Of a DNA stretch of 19,866 nt, positions 7,803 to 15,815 are shown one piece after another. A program made the position numbers and the translations under genes. This DNA comes from Vitreoscilla sp. (GTDB taxonomy: Bacteria; Pseudomonadota; Gammaproteobacteria; Burkholderiales; Burkholderiaceae): assembly GCA_014378125.1 (NCBI GenBank), contig JACMOG010000658.1, positions 1 to 19,866 of the forward strand, in the 5' to 3' direction. Each line of letters begins with the position of its first letter. Within the stretch, counting starts at the first letter, position 1. The notes below the pieces were generated by a model that saw only the letters and a list, made by a program, of their open reading frames with translations, searched no databases and was not told the DNA's origin.

Positions 7803-7887
7803 GTCATCCTGCGCGCAGTCGCAGGATGACAAGCTTCTTCAGGCGTGGATCCTGCGACTGCGCGCAGGATGACAAGCTTCGCTTGTC
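7803..7887. repeat. Compound inverted repeat (REP-like) between convergent kinase and regulator genes
   Basis: A 25-base sequence at 7803-7827 recurs exactly, inverted, at 7849-7873. Each arm is itself a hairpin: GTCATCCTGC/GCAGGATGAC (7803-7812 and 7821-7830) and ATCCTGCG/CGCAGGAT (7849-7856 and 7863-7870). A direct repeat, GCAGGATGACAAGCTTC, occurs at 7821-7837 and 7864-7880. A third hairpin, GACAAGC-TTC-GCTTGTC (7871-7887), runs into the regulator's stop codon. The whole block fills the convergent gap and could end or protect both transcripts. Closely related sequence occurs at 18139-18163 and a shorter match at 12604-12638. Confidence 0.85.
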
Positions 7888-8599
7888 ACTTGACGATGGC
7901 GTCGAAGATGTAGCCTTCGCCGCGGATCGTGCAGATCAGCTGCTCGCCGCCCTGTGAGGCCGACAGCTTCTGGCGCAGCCGCGACACCGCCAGGTCGATG
8001 GCGCGGTCGGCCACCACCACGCCCTGGCCGCGCGTGGCGTCCAGCAACTGGTCGCGCGTGAGCACGCGGCGCGGGCGTTCCACGAACGCGCTCAGCAGCC
8101 GGTATTCGGCGCTGGAGAGCGGCACCACCACCTGTTGCGGCGACACCAGCTGGCGCTTGAGGCGGTCGAAGCGCCAGCCGGCGAACTCGACGCTGCCGTC
8201 GCCGCCGCGCTCGGCCCCGGGCGCGGAGCGCCGGCGCAGCACGGCCTTGATGCGCGCCACCAGCTCGCGCGGCTCGAACGGCTTGGACACGTAGTCGTCG
8301 GCGCCCAGCTCGAGGCCCAGCACGCGGCTGTGCGGATCGCCCTGCGCCGTCAGCATGATCACCGGCAGGTTGGCCGTCTCGGGCCGCTGGCGCAGCGCGG
8401 CGCAGAGGGCCAGCCCGTCGCCATCGGGCAGCATCACGTCGAGGATCACCAGGTCGATGCCGCCCTGCGCCAAGGACGAACGCATCTGCGCGGCGCTGGC
8501 CGCGGCCACGGCCTCCAGGGCGAAGCGGCGCAGGTAGTCGGACACGGATTGCAGCAGTTCGGGATCGTCGTCGACGACGAGGCAGCGTGTGATGGCCAT
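7886..8599 (-). CDS. OmpR-family two-component response regulator
   Basis: A 237-residue regulator. The receiver (about 4-120) has the acidic cluster D10-D12, phospho-acceptor D54 (VILDVMLP), a TA switch segment and SKPFEPREL containing the conserved lysine. The C-terminal half (about 140-235) is a winged-helix DNA-binding domain with hallmark LSSAEYRLL, VLTRDQLLD, VDRAIDLAVSRLRQKL-like and IRGEGYIF segments. ATG 8599 is the start because the VVDDD motif follows at once; the ribosome-binding site is weak. It is transcribed towards the sensor kinase at 6533-7795 rather than alongside it, yet the family match (EnvZ/OmpR class) and adjacency make them probable partners (inference). Its gene begins about 155 bp beyond the DUF3309 gene, from which it is separated by strong hairpins. 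Confidence 0.9.
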   Translation of the reverse strand: MAITRCLVVDDDPELLQSVSDYLRRFALEAVAAASAAQMRSSLAQGGIDLVILDVMLPDGDGLALCAALRQRPETANLPVIMLTAQGDPHSRVLGLELGADDYVSKPFEPRELVARIKAVLRRRSAPGAERGGDGSVEFAGWRFDRLKRQLVSPQQVVVPLSSAEYRLLSAFVERPRRVLTRDQLLDATRGQGVVVADRAIDLAVSRLRQKLSASQGGEQLICTIRGEGYIFDAIVK

Positions 8600-8682
8600 G
8601 GAGTGCGCTGGAATTCGCGGCAAGGATTGCCGCCTGTCTCGTTGTTCGACAGCAAAGGTACCACGGCGATTCGTGTTCCGGA

Positions 8683-8746
8683 CGCACGAGCGCCCCCTGC
8701 CGCGATGCAGCGGGGGGCGCTCGTGCGATGCGACGCCAGGCGTCGC
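8683..8746 (-). terminator. Strong hairpins downstream of the DUF3309 gene
   Basis: Arms at 8683-8697 and 8713-8727 are a perfect 15-base inverted repeat (CGCACGAGCGCCCCC and its complement) around a 15-base loop. A second dyad, GCGACGCC-A-GGCGTCGC (8730-8746), lies between it and the stop of the DUF3309 gene. Neither has a T-tract. Their place after the small gene and before the regulator suggests a transcript end or processing barrier. Confidence 0.6.
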
Positions 8747-8754
8747 CGCGCTGG

Positions 8755-8910
8755 CTAGATCCGGCCGGTCAGCAGCAGGATCAGCAGGATCACGACCAGC
8801 AGGCCGAACACGCCGCTGGGAGCGTAGCCCCAGCTGCGGCTGTGCGGCCACGTGGGCAGCGCGCCGAGCAGCATGAGGACGAGGACGACGAGAAGAATGG
8901 TGCCAAGCAT
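8755..8910 (-). CDS. DUF3309 small membrane protein
   Basis: A 51-residue protein: MLGTILLVVLVLMLLGALPTW, then PHSRSWGYAPSGVFG, then a second hydrophobic run ending LLLTGRI. This matches the DUF3309 family: two short membrane helices joined by the conserved P-T-W-x-H-S-x-x-W-G-Y-x-P-S-G segment. The function is unknown; such proteins are widespread in proteobacteria, and some are reported near stress-related genes. The start at 8910 is supported by AGGAG 8 bases upstream, and the full length fits the family. It is monocistronic, with strong hairpins after the stop and a 183-bp gap to the divergent transporter in which I see no clear promoter. Confidence 0.9.
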   Translation of the reverse strand: MLGTILLVVLVLMLLGALPTWPHSRSWGYAPSGVFGLLVVILLILLLTGRI

Positions 8911-9093
8911 GGAATGCTCCTGGGAGGGATGGTGGACCGGACGTGTGTGCCGGGGGTACGGCAGAGCTTCGGCAATCCATGGACCAGGGTAGGGGAATCC
9001 AGCAGGCGCACTACGCAGAATCCCTCACCGCCGCGCCGAGCAGAACGACGACGGACGGTACAGAATGCCGGCTGACCCAAGACGGAGACACGC

Positions 9094-10401
9094 ATGGATG
9101 CAGTCGCGAGCGGAACCATCGGCCACTACTCGTTTGCCGAGAAGCGGCGTCGCATCTTCGCCATCATGGCGGCGTCGTCCGGCAACCTGGTGGAGTGGTT
9201 CGACTTCTACATCTACTCTTTCACCACGATCTACTTCGCGCCGTCGTTCTTCCCCAAGTCCGACGAGACGGTGCAGTACCTCTATTCGGCGGCCGTCTTC
9301 GCCATCGGTTTCCTGATGCGGCCCATCGGCGGCTGGATCTTCGGAAAGATCGCCGACCGCCGCGGGCGCAAGACCTCGCTGGTGATCTCGGTCATCATGA
9401 TGTGCGGCGGCTCGTTGCTGATCGCGTCGCTGCCGCCGTACTCGCAGATCGGCATCGCCGCGCCGCTGCTGCTGTTGCTGGCGCGCATGGTGCAGGGCCT
9501 GTCGGTGGGCGGCGAGTACGGCGCCACCGCCACCTACCTCAGCGAGGTGGCGCTGCGCGGCGAGCGCGGCTTCTACTCCTCGTTCCAGTACGTCACGCTG
9601 ACCGGCGGCCAACTGCTCGCGGTGCTCGTGGTGTTCGTGCTGCAGCAGTTCCTGAGCGACGCCGACATGAAGGCCAACGGCTGGCGCATCCCGTTCGTCA
9701 TCGGCGCCATCACCGCGGTCATCGCCATGCTGCTGCGCCGCACGCTGCACGAGACCGCGTCGGAGAAGGATCTCCAGAGCAAGGAGGCGGGCAGCTTCAC
9801 CGTGATCTGGCGCGACCACCGCGCGGCCTTCCTCACGGTGCTGGGCTATACCGCCGGCGGCTCGCTGATCTTCTACACGTTCACCACGTACATGCAGAAG
9901 TACCTGATCGCCTCGGCGCACATGTCCAAGACGACCGCCACCAACATCTCGCTGGTGACACTGTTCGTCTACATGTGCATGCAGCCGGCCTTCGGCATGC
10001 TGTCCGACCGCATCGGCCGGCGCATGTCGATGATGCTGTTCGGCGCGCTGGGCACGCTGTTCACCGCGCCCCTGATGATGGGCATCGCGGGCGCCGGCAC
10101 GCCGGTGATGGCGGGCGTGCTGATCTGCGTGGCGCTGGCCATCGTGAGCCTGTACACGTCGGTGTCGGCCATCGTCAAGGCCGAGATGTTCCCGGCCCAC
10201 GTGCGCGCGCTGGGCGTGGGCGTGGGCTACGCGATCTCCAACGCCATCTTCGGCGGCTCGGCCGAGTACGTGGCGCTGCAGTTGAAGGACTGGAAGCTGG
10301 AATCCAGCTTCTTCTGGTACGTCACCGTGATGATGGTCATCGTGTTCCTGGTGAGCCTGCGCCTGCCGAAGACGGCAAGCTACCTGCACACTGACCACTA
10401 G
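9094..10401 (+). CDS. kgtP: MFS metabolite:H+ symporter, alpha-ketoglutarate permease-like
   Basis: A 435-residue, 12-helix major facilitator of the metabolite:H+ symporter family, predicted to import 2-oxoglutarate or a related dicarboxylate across the inner membrane. It matches E. coli KgtP, as I remember that sequence, in long conserved runs: [16 protein letters not shown] near the N-terminus, [21 protein letters not shown] (helix 2-3 loop), [66 protein letters not shown] and [13 protein letters not shown]. Length is usual for the family. ATG 9094 has GGAGA a few bases upstream. It is a single gene, with the HiPIP gene converging on it (stops 10 bp apart). Substrate is inferred from similarity only; another MHS substrate such as citrate is possible but less likely. 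Confidence 0.85.
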   Translation: MDAVASGTIGHYSFAEKRRRIFAIMAASSGNLVEWFDFYIYSFTTIYFAPSFFPKSDETVQYLYSAAVFAIGFLMRPIGGWIFGKIADRRGRKTSLVISVIMMCGGSLLIASLPPYSQIGIAAPLLLLLARMVQGLSVGGEYGATATYLSEVALRGERGFYSSFQYVTLTGGQLLAVLVVFVLQQFLSDADMKANGWRIPFVIGAITAVIAMLLRRTLHETASEKDLQSKEAGSFTVIWRDHRAAFLTVLGYTAGGSLIFYTFTTYMQKYLIASAHMSKTTATNISLVTLFVYMCMQPAFGMLSDRIGRRMSMMLFGALGTLFTAPLMMGIAGAGTPVMAGVLICVALAIVSLYTSVSAIVKAEMFPAHVRALGVGVGYAISNAIFGGSAEYVALQLKDWKLESSFFWYVTVMMVIVFLVSLRLPKTASYLHTDH

Positions 10402-10411
10402 TACCTGCCTG

Positions 10412-10714
10412 CTAGGCCTTCTTCACCCAGGCGCTGCACCAGCCCTTGGCCGCCACGGCCTTGCCGGCGTACAGCGGGCACGGCCCGACGGCGTCGCCGG
10501 CCTTGCCCTGGTACAGCGCGCAGCCGCTGCACGCCTGGCCCGGGGCGTACTTCGGAAACTTCGCCTTGTCCGCCTTGGTGGCGTCGGCCACGTAGCCGAG
10601 TGCAACGGCGGTCGGATCCTTGGGATCGTCAAGCGTCGCAGGGGCCTGCGCGCGGGCCAGCGTGGCGGCTCCGACGAGGGGAACGAGCGAGATGAAGCGG
10701 CGGCGTGAGGTCAT
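10412..10714 (-). CDS. High-potential iron-sulfur protein (HiPIP), Tat-exported
   Basis: A 100-residue precursor of a periplasmic [4Fe-4S] electron carrier. The signal has the twin-arginine motif SRRRFISL and ends near ARAQA (residue 24). The mature part carries the four cluster ligands C62, C65, C79 and C93 in the HiPIP spacing C-x2-C-x13-C-x13-C, plus Y56 in the KYAPGQ segment and the usual GWCSAW ending. HiPIPs shuttle electrons to reaction centres or terminal oxidases; no such partner is in this window. ATG 10714 is supported by AGGAAGG about 7 bases upstream and by the Tat signal starting at once. The upstream region (10715-11003) is shared with the divergent OmpA-like gene. Confidence 0.92.
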   Translation of the reverse strand: MTSRRRFISLVPLVGAATLARAQAPATLDDPKDPTAVALGYVADATKADKAKFPKYAPGQACSGCALYQGKAGDAVGPCPLYAGKAVAAKGWCSAWVKKA

Positions 10715-11003
10715 GGATTGCCTTCCTGCGAGAGCGGGTGGGTGGGTGAGGTCGATTGTGGGCGCCACGGGCAATCCCGGCGCGACGCTCGGGTATGAGG
10801 TGTTGCGTGGGCGCCGCTGTTTCAGCCGCTTCGGCGCTCGACAGCAGCCGATTCCCCCGGAATGGCGAATGCGGGCCGGGTCGAGCCATGATTGAATAGC
10901 GGATCGACTGCGGGCTCCAAGAAGGCCCGCGCGCCACCAGGCCGTGCACATGCTGTTCCAGGGACGGCCTCAGGAAACCAAATCTCATCGAAGAGACGCT
11001 GCC
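10715..11003. other. Divergent intergenic region, HiPIP / OmpA-like lipoprotein
   Basis: This gap of 289 bases must hold both promoters. I see no confident -35/-10 pair. The only notable element is a GGGT run, GGGTGGGTGGGTGAGG (10736-10751), just upstream of the HiPIP ribosome-binding site. It has three G-triplets plus a GG on the plus strand. Confidence 0.4.
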
Positions 11004-12587
11004 ATGACACCGACGAAACGCTTCCGCCTCCACCCGCTCGCCGTCGCGACCTTGCCCGTGGCGCTGCTGCTGCAGGGCTGCGCCACCGATCCAAACACGG
11101 GGGCACAGTCCATCGCCGGGGTCAAGGTGAGCGACGACCCCTGCGCCAAGACCGCCACGGTGGTGGGCGGCGTCCTGGGCGCCGTGGCCGGCGCCGTCGT
11201 CACCTCGCAGTTCACCAAGTCCACCGACGCCCGCGTGCTGGGCGGCGTGGCGGGCGGCGGCATCGGCGCGGCCATCGGCTACAACATGGACCAGCGCCGC
11301 TGTGCCCTGTTCGCCATCGCCAAGGAACACAACGCCGAGATGAACGTCACCACGGTCATCGTGCCCAAGGGCGACCTGCCGGCGGCCGCCACCGTGGCCG
11401 CCACCACCACCCCGCCCGCCTCCGCCACGCCGTTCACGGCGGGCAGCGACACCACCTCCGCCGGCCTGTCCGTCACGCTGCGCGACAACGGCAAGCAGTT
11501 CGCGCCGGGCTCCGACAAGCCCACGCCCGAGGCCGAGGCCCTGTTCCGCGACGTGGCCGACCAGTACGCCTATGCCAAGCAGCAGGCCAAGCTGGGCGCC
11601 ACGGCCACCGACGACGACAAGGCCGCGGTGGAGTTGCTCAAGACCAAGCGCATCCTTCTGGTGGGCCACACCGACGACTCCGGCAGCACCACCGAGAACG
11701 CTACCCTGTCCGAGCGCCGCGCCGCCGCCGTGGCGCGCGTATTCCAGGCCCAGGGCGTTGCCGCCACCAGCCTGTACTTCCAGGGCGCGGGCGAAACGCT
11801 GCCCATCGCCGACAACCACACCGAGGCGGGACGCGCCGCCAATCGCCGCGTCGAAATCGTCGATCTCACCGACGACGTCACCTTGCACAAGTTCCTGGCC
11901 ACCCGCCGCCAGACGCTGCAGTACTACCGCGCCAGCGACGTGGCCGTGCCCGACGTGGCCGCCACCGCGCCCGTGCTGGCCAAGGGCAAGAAGGCGCCCA
12001 AGGCCAACACCGGCTTCGTCGACTTCGGCGGCGTGCCCGCCACCACCCTCGCCAGCTCGCCCGATTTCGCGCCCGGCACGGTCGGCGGCGGCGCCGAGGC
12101 CGGCAACCGAGCGTTCCGTCCCATCGTGCCCAACTGCAATGCCGACCGTCCGCGCGTCGCCGGCGGCGTCAAGTCGCTCGCCACGCAGAAGGACCTGCCG
12201 ATGAGCGACTACGTGCCGGGCCTGTACAACACGTCGTGGTCGGACACCGTCAACGGCAACCTCATCGGCCTGACCAACGTCGACGTGCCGCGCGACGGCG
12301 GCGCCGTCTCGGGCAAGCCCACGTTGTTCATCTGGAAGAACTACAACGCGAAGAAGAAGATGCCGCCGGCCGACTTCCAGGCCAGCCCGGACGTCAACAT
12401 CTACCGCGGCAGCCACGCGATCCTGTACCGCGTGTTCGTCGGCGGCCCGATGAAGTGCATGGACGTGTGGTTCCCGTACACCGCCGCCGGCGAGTCGCGC
12501 AACTCCAGCCTGTTCTACGACCGCCAGCAGTCGTTGTACGTGAGCTCGTTCGAACTGAAGTCGCTCAGCGGCGGCGGCGCCGAGTAA
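11004..12587 (+). CDS. OmpA-like lipoprotein with glycine-zipper region and novel C-terminal extension
   Basis: A 527-residue outer-membrane lipoprotein. The signal ends in the lipobox LLLQGC (C26). Residues of about 50-95 are a glycine-zipper-like membrane segment (VVGGVLGAVAGAVV, GGVAGGGIGAAIGY). Residues of about 195-290 are an OmpA C-terminal domain with the peptidoglycan-contact motif GHTDD (D224/D225) and NRRVEI (R281/R282). It has an insert (YAKQQAKLGATATDDDKA) where simple OmpA domains are shorter. The last 235 or so residues match nothing I recognise; they contain a probable globular module (PNCNADRPRV to SSFELKS, about 372-520). ATG 11004 is chosen because the lipoprotein signal follows it; an in-frame ATG at 10944 would bury it. 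It is divergent from the HiPIP gene and is followed by a GC hairpin (12588-12600). It probably tethers the outer membrane to peptidoglycan. Confidence 0.85.
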   Translation: MTPTKRFRLHPLAVATLPVALLLQGCATDPNTGAQSIAGVKVSDDPCAKTATVVGGVLGAVAGAVVTSQFTKSTDARVLGGVAGGGIGAAIGYNMDQRRCALFAIAKEHNAEMNVTTVIVPKGDLPAAATVAATTTPPASATPFTAGSDTTSAGLSVTLRDNGKQFAPGSDKPTPEAEALFRDVADQYAYAKQQAKLGATATDDDKAAVELLKTKRILLVGHTDDSGSTTENATLSERRAAAVARVFQAQGVAATSLYFQGAGETLPIADNHTEAGRAANRRVEIVDLTDDVTLHKFLATRRQTLQYYRASDVAVPDVAATAPVLAKGKKAPKANTGFVDFGGVPATTLASSPDFAPGTVGGGAEAGNRAFRPIVPNCNADRPRVAGGVKSLATQKDLPMSDYVPGLYNTSWSDTVNGNLIGLTNVDVPRDGGAVSGKPTLFIWKNYNAKKKMPPADFQASPDVNIYRGSHAILYRVFVGGPMKCMDVWFPYTAAGESRNSSLFYDRQQSLYVSSFELKSLSGGGAE

Positions 12588-12600
12588 GCCCCGCGGGGGC
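12588..12600 (+). terminator. Short GC hairpin after the OmpA-like gene
   Basis: GCCCCGCGGGGGC starts directly after the stop codon. It has self-complementary arms but no T-tract, so it is a weak terminator candidate. Confidence 0.25.
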
Positions 12601-12603
12601 GAT

Positions 12604-12638
12604 GCCATCCTGCGCGCCCGCCAGGTGTCATCCTGCGC
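12604..12638. repeat. REP-like repeat, degenerate tandem half-copies
   Basis: GCCATCCTGCGCGC (12604-12617) and GTCATCCTGCGC (12627-12638) are two direct copies of the left arm of the hairpin repeat at 7803-7887. They lie in the gap between the OmpA-like gene and the pqi operon. The opposing arm is missing here, so it cannot form the full structure. Confidence 0.6.
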
Positions 12639-12696
12639 CGGGTTTTAAGGCAGGCCCCGCTATTGCCTCGCTGTCGGGCTAGACTCCAGCGCAACA

Positions 12697-13407
12697 ATGG
12701 CCGCACCCGCCTCCGTACCGATGTCCGCCGAACCCGCCTGCTCCGCGCTCGCGGCGGGCTTGTGGCGTTGCCGCGGTTGCAACGCGGTCTGCACGCCGCC
12801 CGCCGAGGCGCAGGAAAACGGGCACGCACGCTGCCCGCGCTGCGACGCCGTGGTGCGCCCTCGCAAGAAGGACGCCATCGCGCGCAGCTGGGCCTTCCTG
12901 CTGGCCGGCACCGCGCTGTACCTGCCGGCCAACCTGCTGCCCGTCACCGACACCTCGTCCATCGGCGGCCGCCAGGACGACACCATCTTCTCGGGCATCG
13001 TCTATTTCTGGAAGGACGGCTCGTACGGCCTGGCGGTGCTCGTCTTCGTGGCCAGCATCGCGGTGCCCATCGCCAAGCTGACGCTGATGTCGCTGCTGCT
13101 GATCTCGCTGCAGCGCCACGATCGGCGCTGGGCGCCGCGGCGCCTGAAGGTGTACCGACTGCTGGAGCTGATCGGCCGCTGGTCGATGCTCGACATCTTC
13201 GCCATCACCATGCTGGCCGCGCTGGTGCAGGTGGAGAGCCTGGCCGAGCTGCGCCCCGGGCCGGGCGCGATGGCCTTCGGCGCGGTGGTGGTGCTCACCA
13301 TGCTGGCCACCCACAGCTTCGACCCCCGCCTGTTGTTCGACCAGCCCGAGGGCGAGGTGGCGCCCGTGCCCCTACAGTTCACCGACCCTGCCGGAGACGC
13401 GACTTGA
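12697..13407 (+). CDS. pqiA: PqiA-type membrane protein, first half (paraquat-inducible protein A domain)
   Basis: A 236-residue inner-membrane protein with one PqiA domain. A cytoplasmic zinc ribbon formed by WRCRGC (C25, C28) and RCPRC (C46, C49) is followed by about four membrane helices in residues 60-215, with the family segments LYLPANLLPV and RLLELIGRWSMLDIF. In E. coli, PqiA is about twice this length with two such domains; here the second domain is a separate gene at 15816-16598. It is the first gene of a four-gene operon, and its stop codon TGA overlaps the TTG start of pqiB. Pqi proteins with their MCE partner are thought to move lipids between inner and outer membranes. ATG 12721 is an alternative start; neither has a clear Shine-Dalgarno. 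Confidence 0.88.
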   Translation: MAAPASVPMSAEPACSALAAGLWRCRGCNAVCTPPAEAQENGHARCPRCDAVVRPRKKDAIARSWAFLLAGTALYLPANLLPVTDTSSIGGRQDDTIFSGIVYFWKDGSYGLAVLVFVASIAVPIAKLTLMSLLLISLQRHDRRWAPRRLKVYRLLELIGRWSMLDIFAITMLAALVQVESLAELRPGPGAMAFGAVVVLTMLATHSFDPRLLFDQPEGEVAPVPLQFTDPAGDAT

Positions 13408-15110
13408 GTCCCCCTGAAGATCCGCGCGACACCGATATCCCGCCCGCGGCCGAACCCGCGGCCCCCGTGCCCCCGGCCGACCTGCCGCGCCCGGTGATCG
13501 CTCGCCGCGCCCACTACTCGCTGTGGCTGGTATGGCTGGTGCCGCTGGTGGCGGTGGTCATCGGCGTCTACCTGGGCGCGCGCTCCATCCTCAACCGCGG
13601 CCCCACGATCACGATCTACTTCCACAACGCCGAAGGGATCGAGGCCAACAAGACGCACATCAAGTACAAGGACGTCGACGTGGGCATCGTGCGCCGCGTC
13701 AAGCTCACCAAGGATCACCGCGAGGTGGAGGTCACCGCCGAGATGCGCGGCAACTCCGGCATCGAGACGTTGCTGGTCACCGACACTCGCTTCTGGGTGG
13801 TTCGCCCGCGCATCGGCGCCGCCGGCGTCAGCGGACTGGGCACGCTGCTGTCGGGCGCCTACATCGGCATGGACGCCGGGCGCACGGCCAGCGAGAAGCG
13901 CGAGTTCGAGGGCCTCGACGTGCAGCCGGCGATCACCGCCGACGTGCCCGGTCGCTCGTTCACGCTCATCTCCGACGACCTGGGCTCGCTGGACATCGGC
14001 TCGCCCATCTACCTGCGCCGCGTGCCCGTGGGCCAGGTGCAGGGCTACACGATGATGCCGGACGGCCGCCACATCAAGTTCACCATCTTCATCACCGCGC
14101 CCTACGACCGCTTCGTCAGCGCGCACAGCCGCTTCTGGCATGCCAGCGGCGTCGACGTCGATCTCGGCGCGCAGGGCCTGCACGTGCAGACGCAGTCGGT
14201 GGTGAGCGTGCTGGCCGGCGGCATCGCCTTCCAGGACCTGCCCGATCCCGACAACGCGCTCGCCACGCCGCCCGAGGCCGCCGAACGCGCGCAGTTCACG
14301 CTGTACGCGCAGATGTCCGACGCGATGAAGCTGCCCGACTCGCAGGGCTTCGACTACCGCCTGCTGTTCGCCAGCTCGGTGCGCGGCCTGGCGGTGGGCG
14401 CCCCGGTGGAATACCGCGGCCTGCCCATCGGCGAGGTCACGCGCATCGCCGTGGACGGCAGCGGCGGCGAGACCAATCCCGAGCCGATGATCGCCGTCGA
14501 TGTGCGCGTGTACCCGCGCCGCCTGCCCACGATCAACAAGTCGGGGCCCGAGGACATGACGCTCGACGACCAGAAGAAGCGCATCGACCCGATGGTCAGG
14601 CGCGGCTTCCGCGCGCAGTTGAAGAGCGGCAGCCTGCTTACCGGCCAGCTTTTCGTGTCGCTCGACTTCGTGAAGGACGCGCCAGCGGCGCGCATCGACT
14701 GGTCGACCACGCCGCCGCTGATGCCCACCGCGCCGGGCGGCCTCGACGACCTGCAGGCGTCGCTCACCTCGGTGGCCAAGAAGCTCGATGCGATCCCGTA
14801 CGACCAGCTGGCCGCCGATCTGCACAAGGATCTCGGCGACCTGGACACCAGCCTCAAGCACGTGGACGACCTCGTGCAGCACCTGGACAACGGCGTGGTG
14901 CCGGAGGCCAAGGAGACGCTCGCCGACGCGCGCAAGGCCGTCGACGACCTGCGCAAGACGCTGGGCACCGTCGACCAGACCGTGGGCCCGCAGGCCACCA
15001 ATGCGCTCAACGAGGTCTCGAAAGCGGCGGCCTCGCTGAAGGGCCTCGCCGACTACCTGGAACGCCATCCGGAGTCGCTGCTCAAGGGCAAGCCGGAGGA
15101 TCCGAAATGA
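13404..15110 (+). CDS. pqiB: PqiB-type MCE protein (three MCE domains)
   Basis: A 568-residue inner-membrane-anchored periplasmic protein. A proline-rich cytoplasmic N-terminus (1-33) is followed by a single helix (about 39-57). Three MCE domains follow: about 68-165 (ITIYFHNAEGIEANKTHIKYK), about 183-280 (FTLISDDLGSLDIGSPIYLR) and about 312-405 (VRGLAVGAPVEYRGLPIGEV). A helical C-terminal tail (about 445-560) probably extends the hexameric tunnel towards the outer membrane, as known for E. coli PqiB. Length is as expected. The start is TTG 13404, overlapping the pqiA stop (TTGA), with GGAGA six bases upstream, which implies translational coupling; no in-frame ATG precedes the transmembrane helix. 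The end overlaps the pqiC start (ATGA). Confidence 0.9.
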   Translation: MSPPEDPRDTDIPPAAEPAAPVPPADLPRPVIARRAHYSLWLVWLVPLVAVVIGVYLGARSILNRGPTITIYFHNAEGIEANKTHIKYKDVDVGIVRRVKLTKDHREVEVTAEMRGNSGIETLLVTDTRFWVVRPRIGAAGVSGLGTLLSGAYIGMDAGRTASEKREFEGLDVQPAITADVPGRSFTLISDDLGSLDIGSPIYLRRVPVGQVQGYTMMPDGRHIKFTIFITAPYDRFVSAHSRFWHASGVDVDLGAQGLHVQTQSVVSVLAGGIAFQDLPDPDNALATPPEAAERAQFTLYAQMSDAMKLPDSQGFDYRLLFASSVRGLAVGAPVEYRGLPIGEVTRIAVDGSGGETNPEPMIAVDVRVYPRRLPTINKSGPEDMTLDDQKKRIDPMVRRGFRAQLKSGSLLTGQLFVSLDFVKDAPAARIDWSTTPPLMPTAPGGLDDLQASLTSVAKKLDAIPYDQLAADLHKDLGDLDTSLKHVDDLVQHLDNGVVPEAKETLADARKAVDDLRKTLGTVDQTVGPQATNALNEVSKAAASLKGLADYLERHPESLLKGKPEDPK

Positions 15111-15814
15111 CCATCAAACGCCTTGCCCTCGCCGTCGCCGCGCTCGCCGCCGCGACCGGCTGCTCCACGCCGCCCGACTACTTCCACACGCTGCGCCCCG
15201 CCACCGCCAGCGCGCCCGCGAGCGCCCGCGCGGCGCCGCGCGTGCTGTCCATCGGTCCGGTGACGGTGCCCGATGCCCTGGGCCGCGACGAGTGGGTGAT
15301 CCGCACCGGCGACACCGGCGCGATGGTCTACGACCACCAGCTGTGGACACAGGCCCTGGGCGCCGAAGTGGCGCAGTCGCTGGTGGACTACCTGAATCGC
15401 GGCCCCCTGCCCGACGGGCTGTGGGCCGACGCCGGCCCCACCGGCACGGGCAGTGGCGCCGACCTCGAGCGCCCCGCGCCGCTGCGGGTACGGGTGCAGG
15501 TCCTGCGCTTCGACTCCCTCCTCGTGCCCCAGCCGGCGGTCAGCGACCAGGTGCGCTGGACGATCGAATGCCTGCCGTCCGACGCGGCCCTGGGTCCGGT
15601 GGAAGCCGGTCGCTACCGCACCGTGCGCACGGCGGTGCGCGACGCGGGGGGTGCGGCGCCGGCAGGCAACGCCGGCGTCGAGGCCGCGCAGCAGCGTTTC
15701 GACCGCGTGGCCCGCGCGCATTCCGACACCGTACGCCTGGTGGCCGACGACGTGGCCGCCGCGCTGCGCGCCAGCGTCGACGAGCGCGCCCGCACCTGCG
15801 TCGCCGCACCCTGA
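15107..15814 (+). CDS. pqiC: PqiC-type outer-membrane lipoprotein (ABC transport auxiliary family)
   Basis: A 235-residue lipoprotein of the PqiC/ABC-transport-auxiliary family. A short signal peptide ends in the lipobox AATGC (C19). The family features follow: DYFHTLRP near the mature N-terminus, LSIGPVTVPDALGRDEWVIR, and a WTQALGAEVAQSLVDYL helix. In E. coli, PqiC docks the PqiB tunnel to the outer membrane. ATG 15107 overlaps the pqiB stop (ATGA) and has GGAGGA about 6 bases upstream. One base separates its stop from the GTG of the second pqiA gene. It is somewhat longer than typical because of Gly/Pro/Ala-rich insertions (about 108-118 and about 182-190). Confidence 0.88.
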   Translation: MTIKRLALAVAALAAATGCSTPPDYFHTLRPATASAPASARAAPRVLSIGPVTVPDALGRDEWVIRTGDTGAMVYDHQLWTQALGAEVAQSLVDYLNRGPLPDGLWADAGPTGTGSGADLERPAPLRVRVQVLRFDSLLVPQPAVSDQVRWTIECLPSDAALGPVEAGRYRTVRTAVRDAGGAAPAGNAGVEAAQQRFDRVARAHSDTVRLVADDVAAALRASVDERARTCVAAP

Positions 15815-15815
15815 C

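Noticed and set aside
7803..7887. Inverted repeat as insertion-sequence ends or a CRISPR array
   Set aside because: There is no transposase and no regular spacers, and the arms are only 21 bases apart, which fits a REP-like hairpin instead.
10736..10751. Possible G-quadruplex (GGGT repeats)
   Set aside because: Only three full G-triplets are present, and such runs are expected by chance in DNA this GC-rich. Noted within the intergenic feature only.
13002..15068. Long open frame antisense to pqiA and pqiB
   Set aside because: Composition is shadow-like (Arg, Ala, His, Val), and the sense strand carries clear PqiA and MCE motifs.
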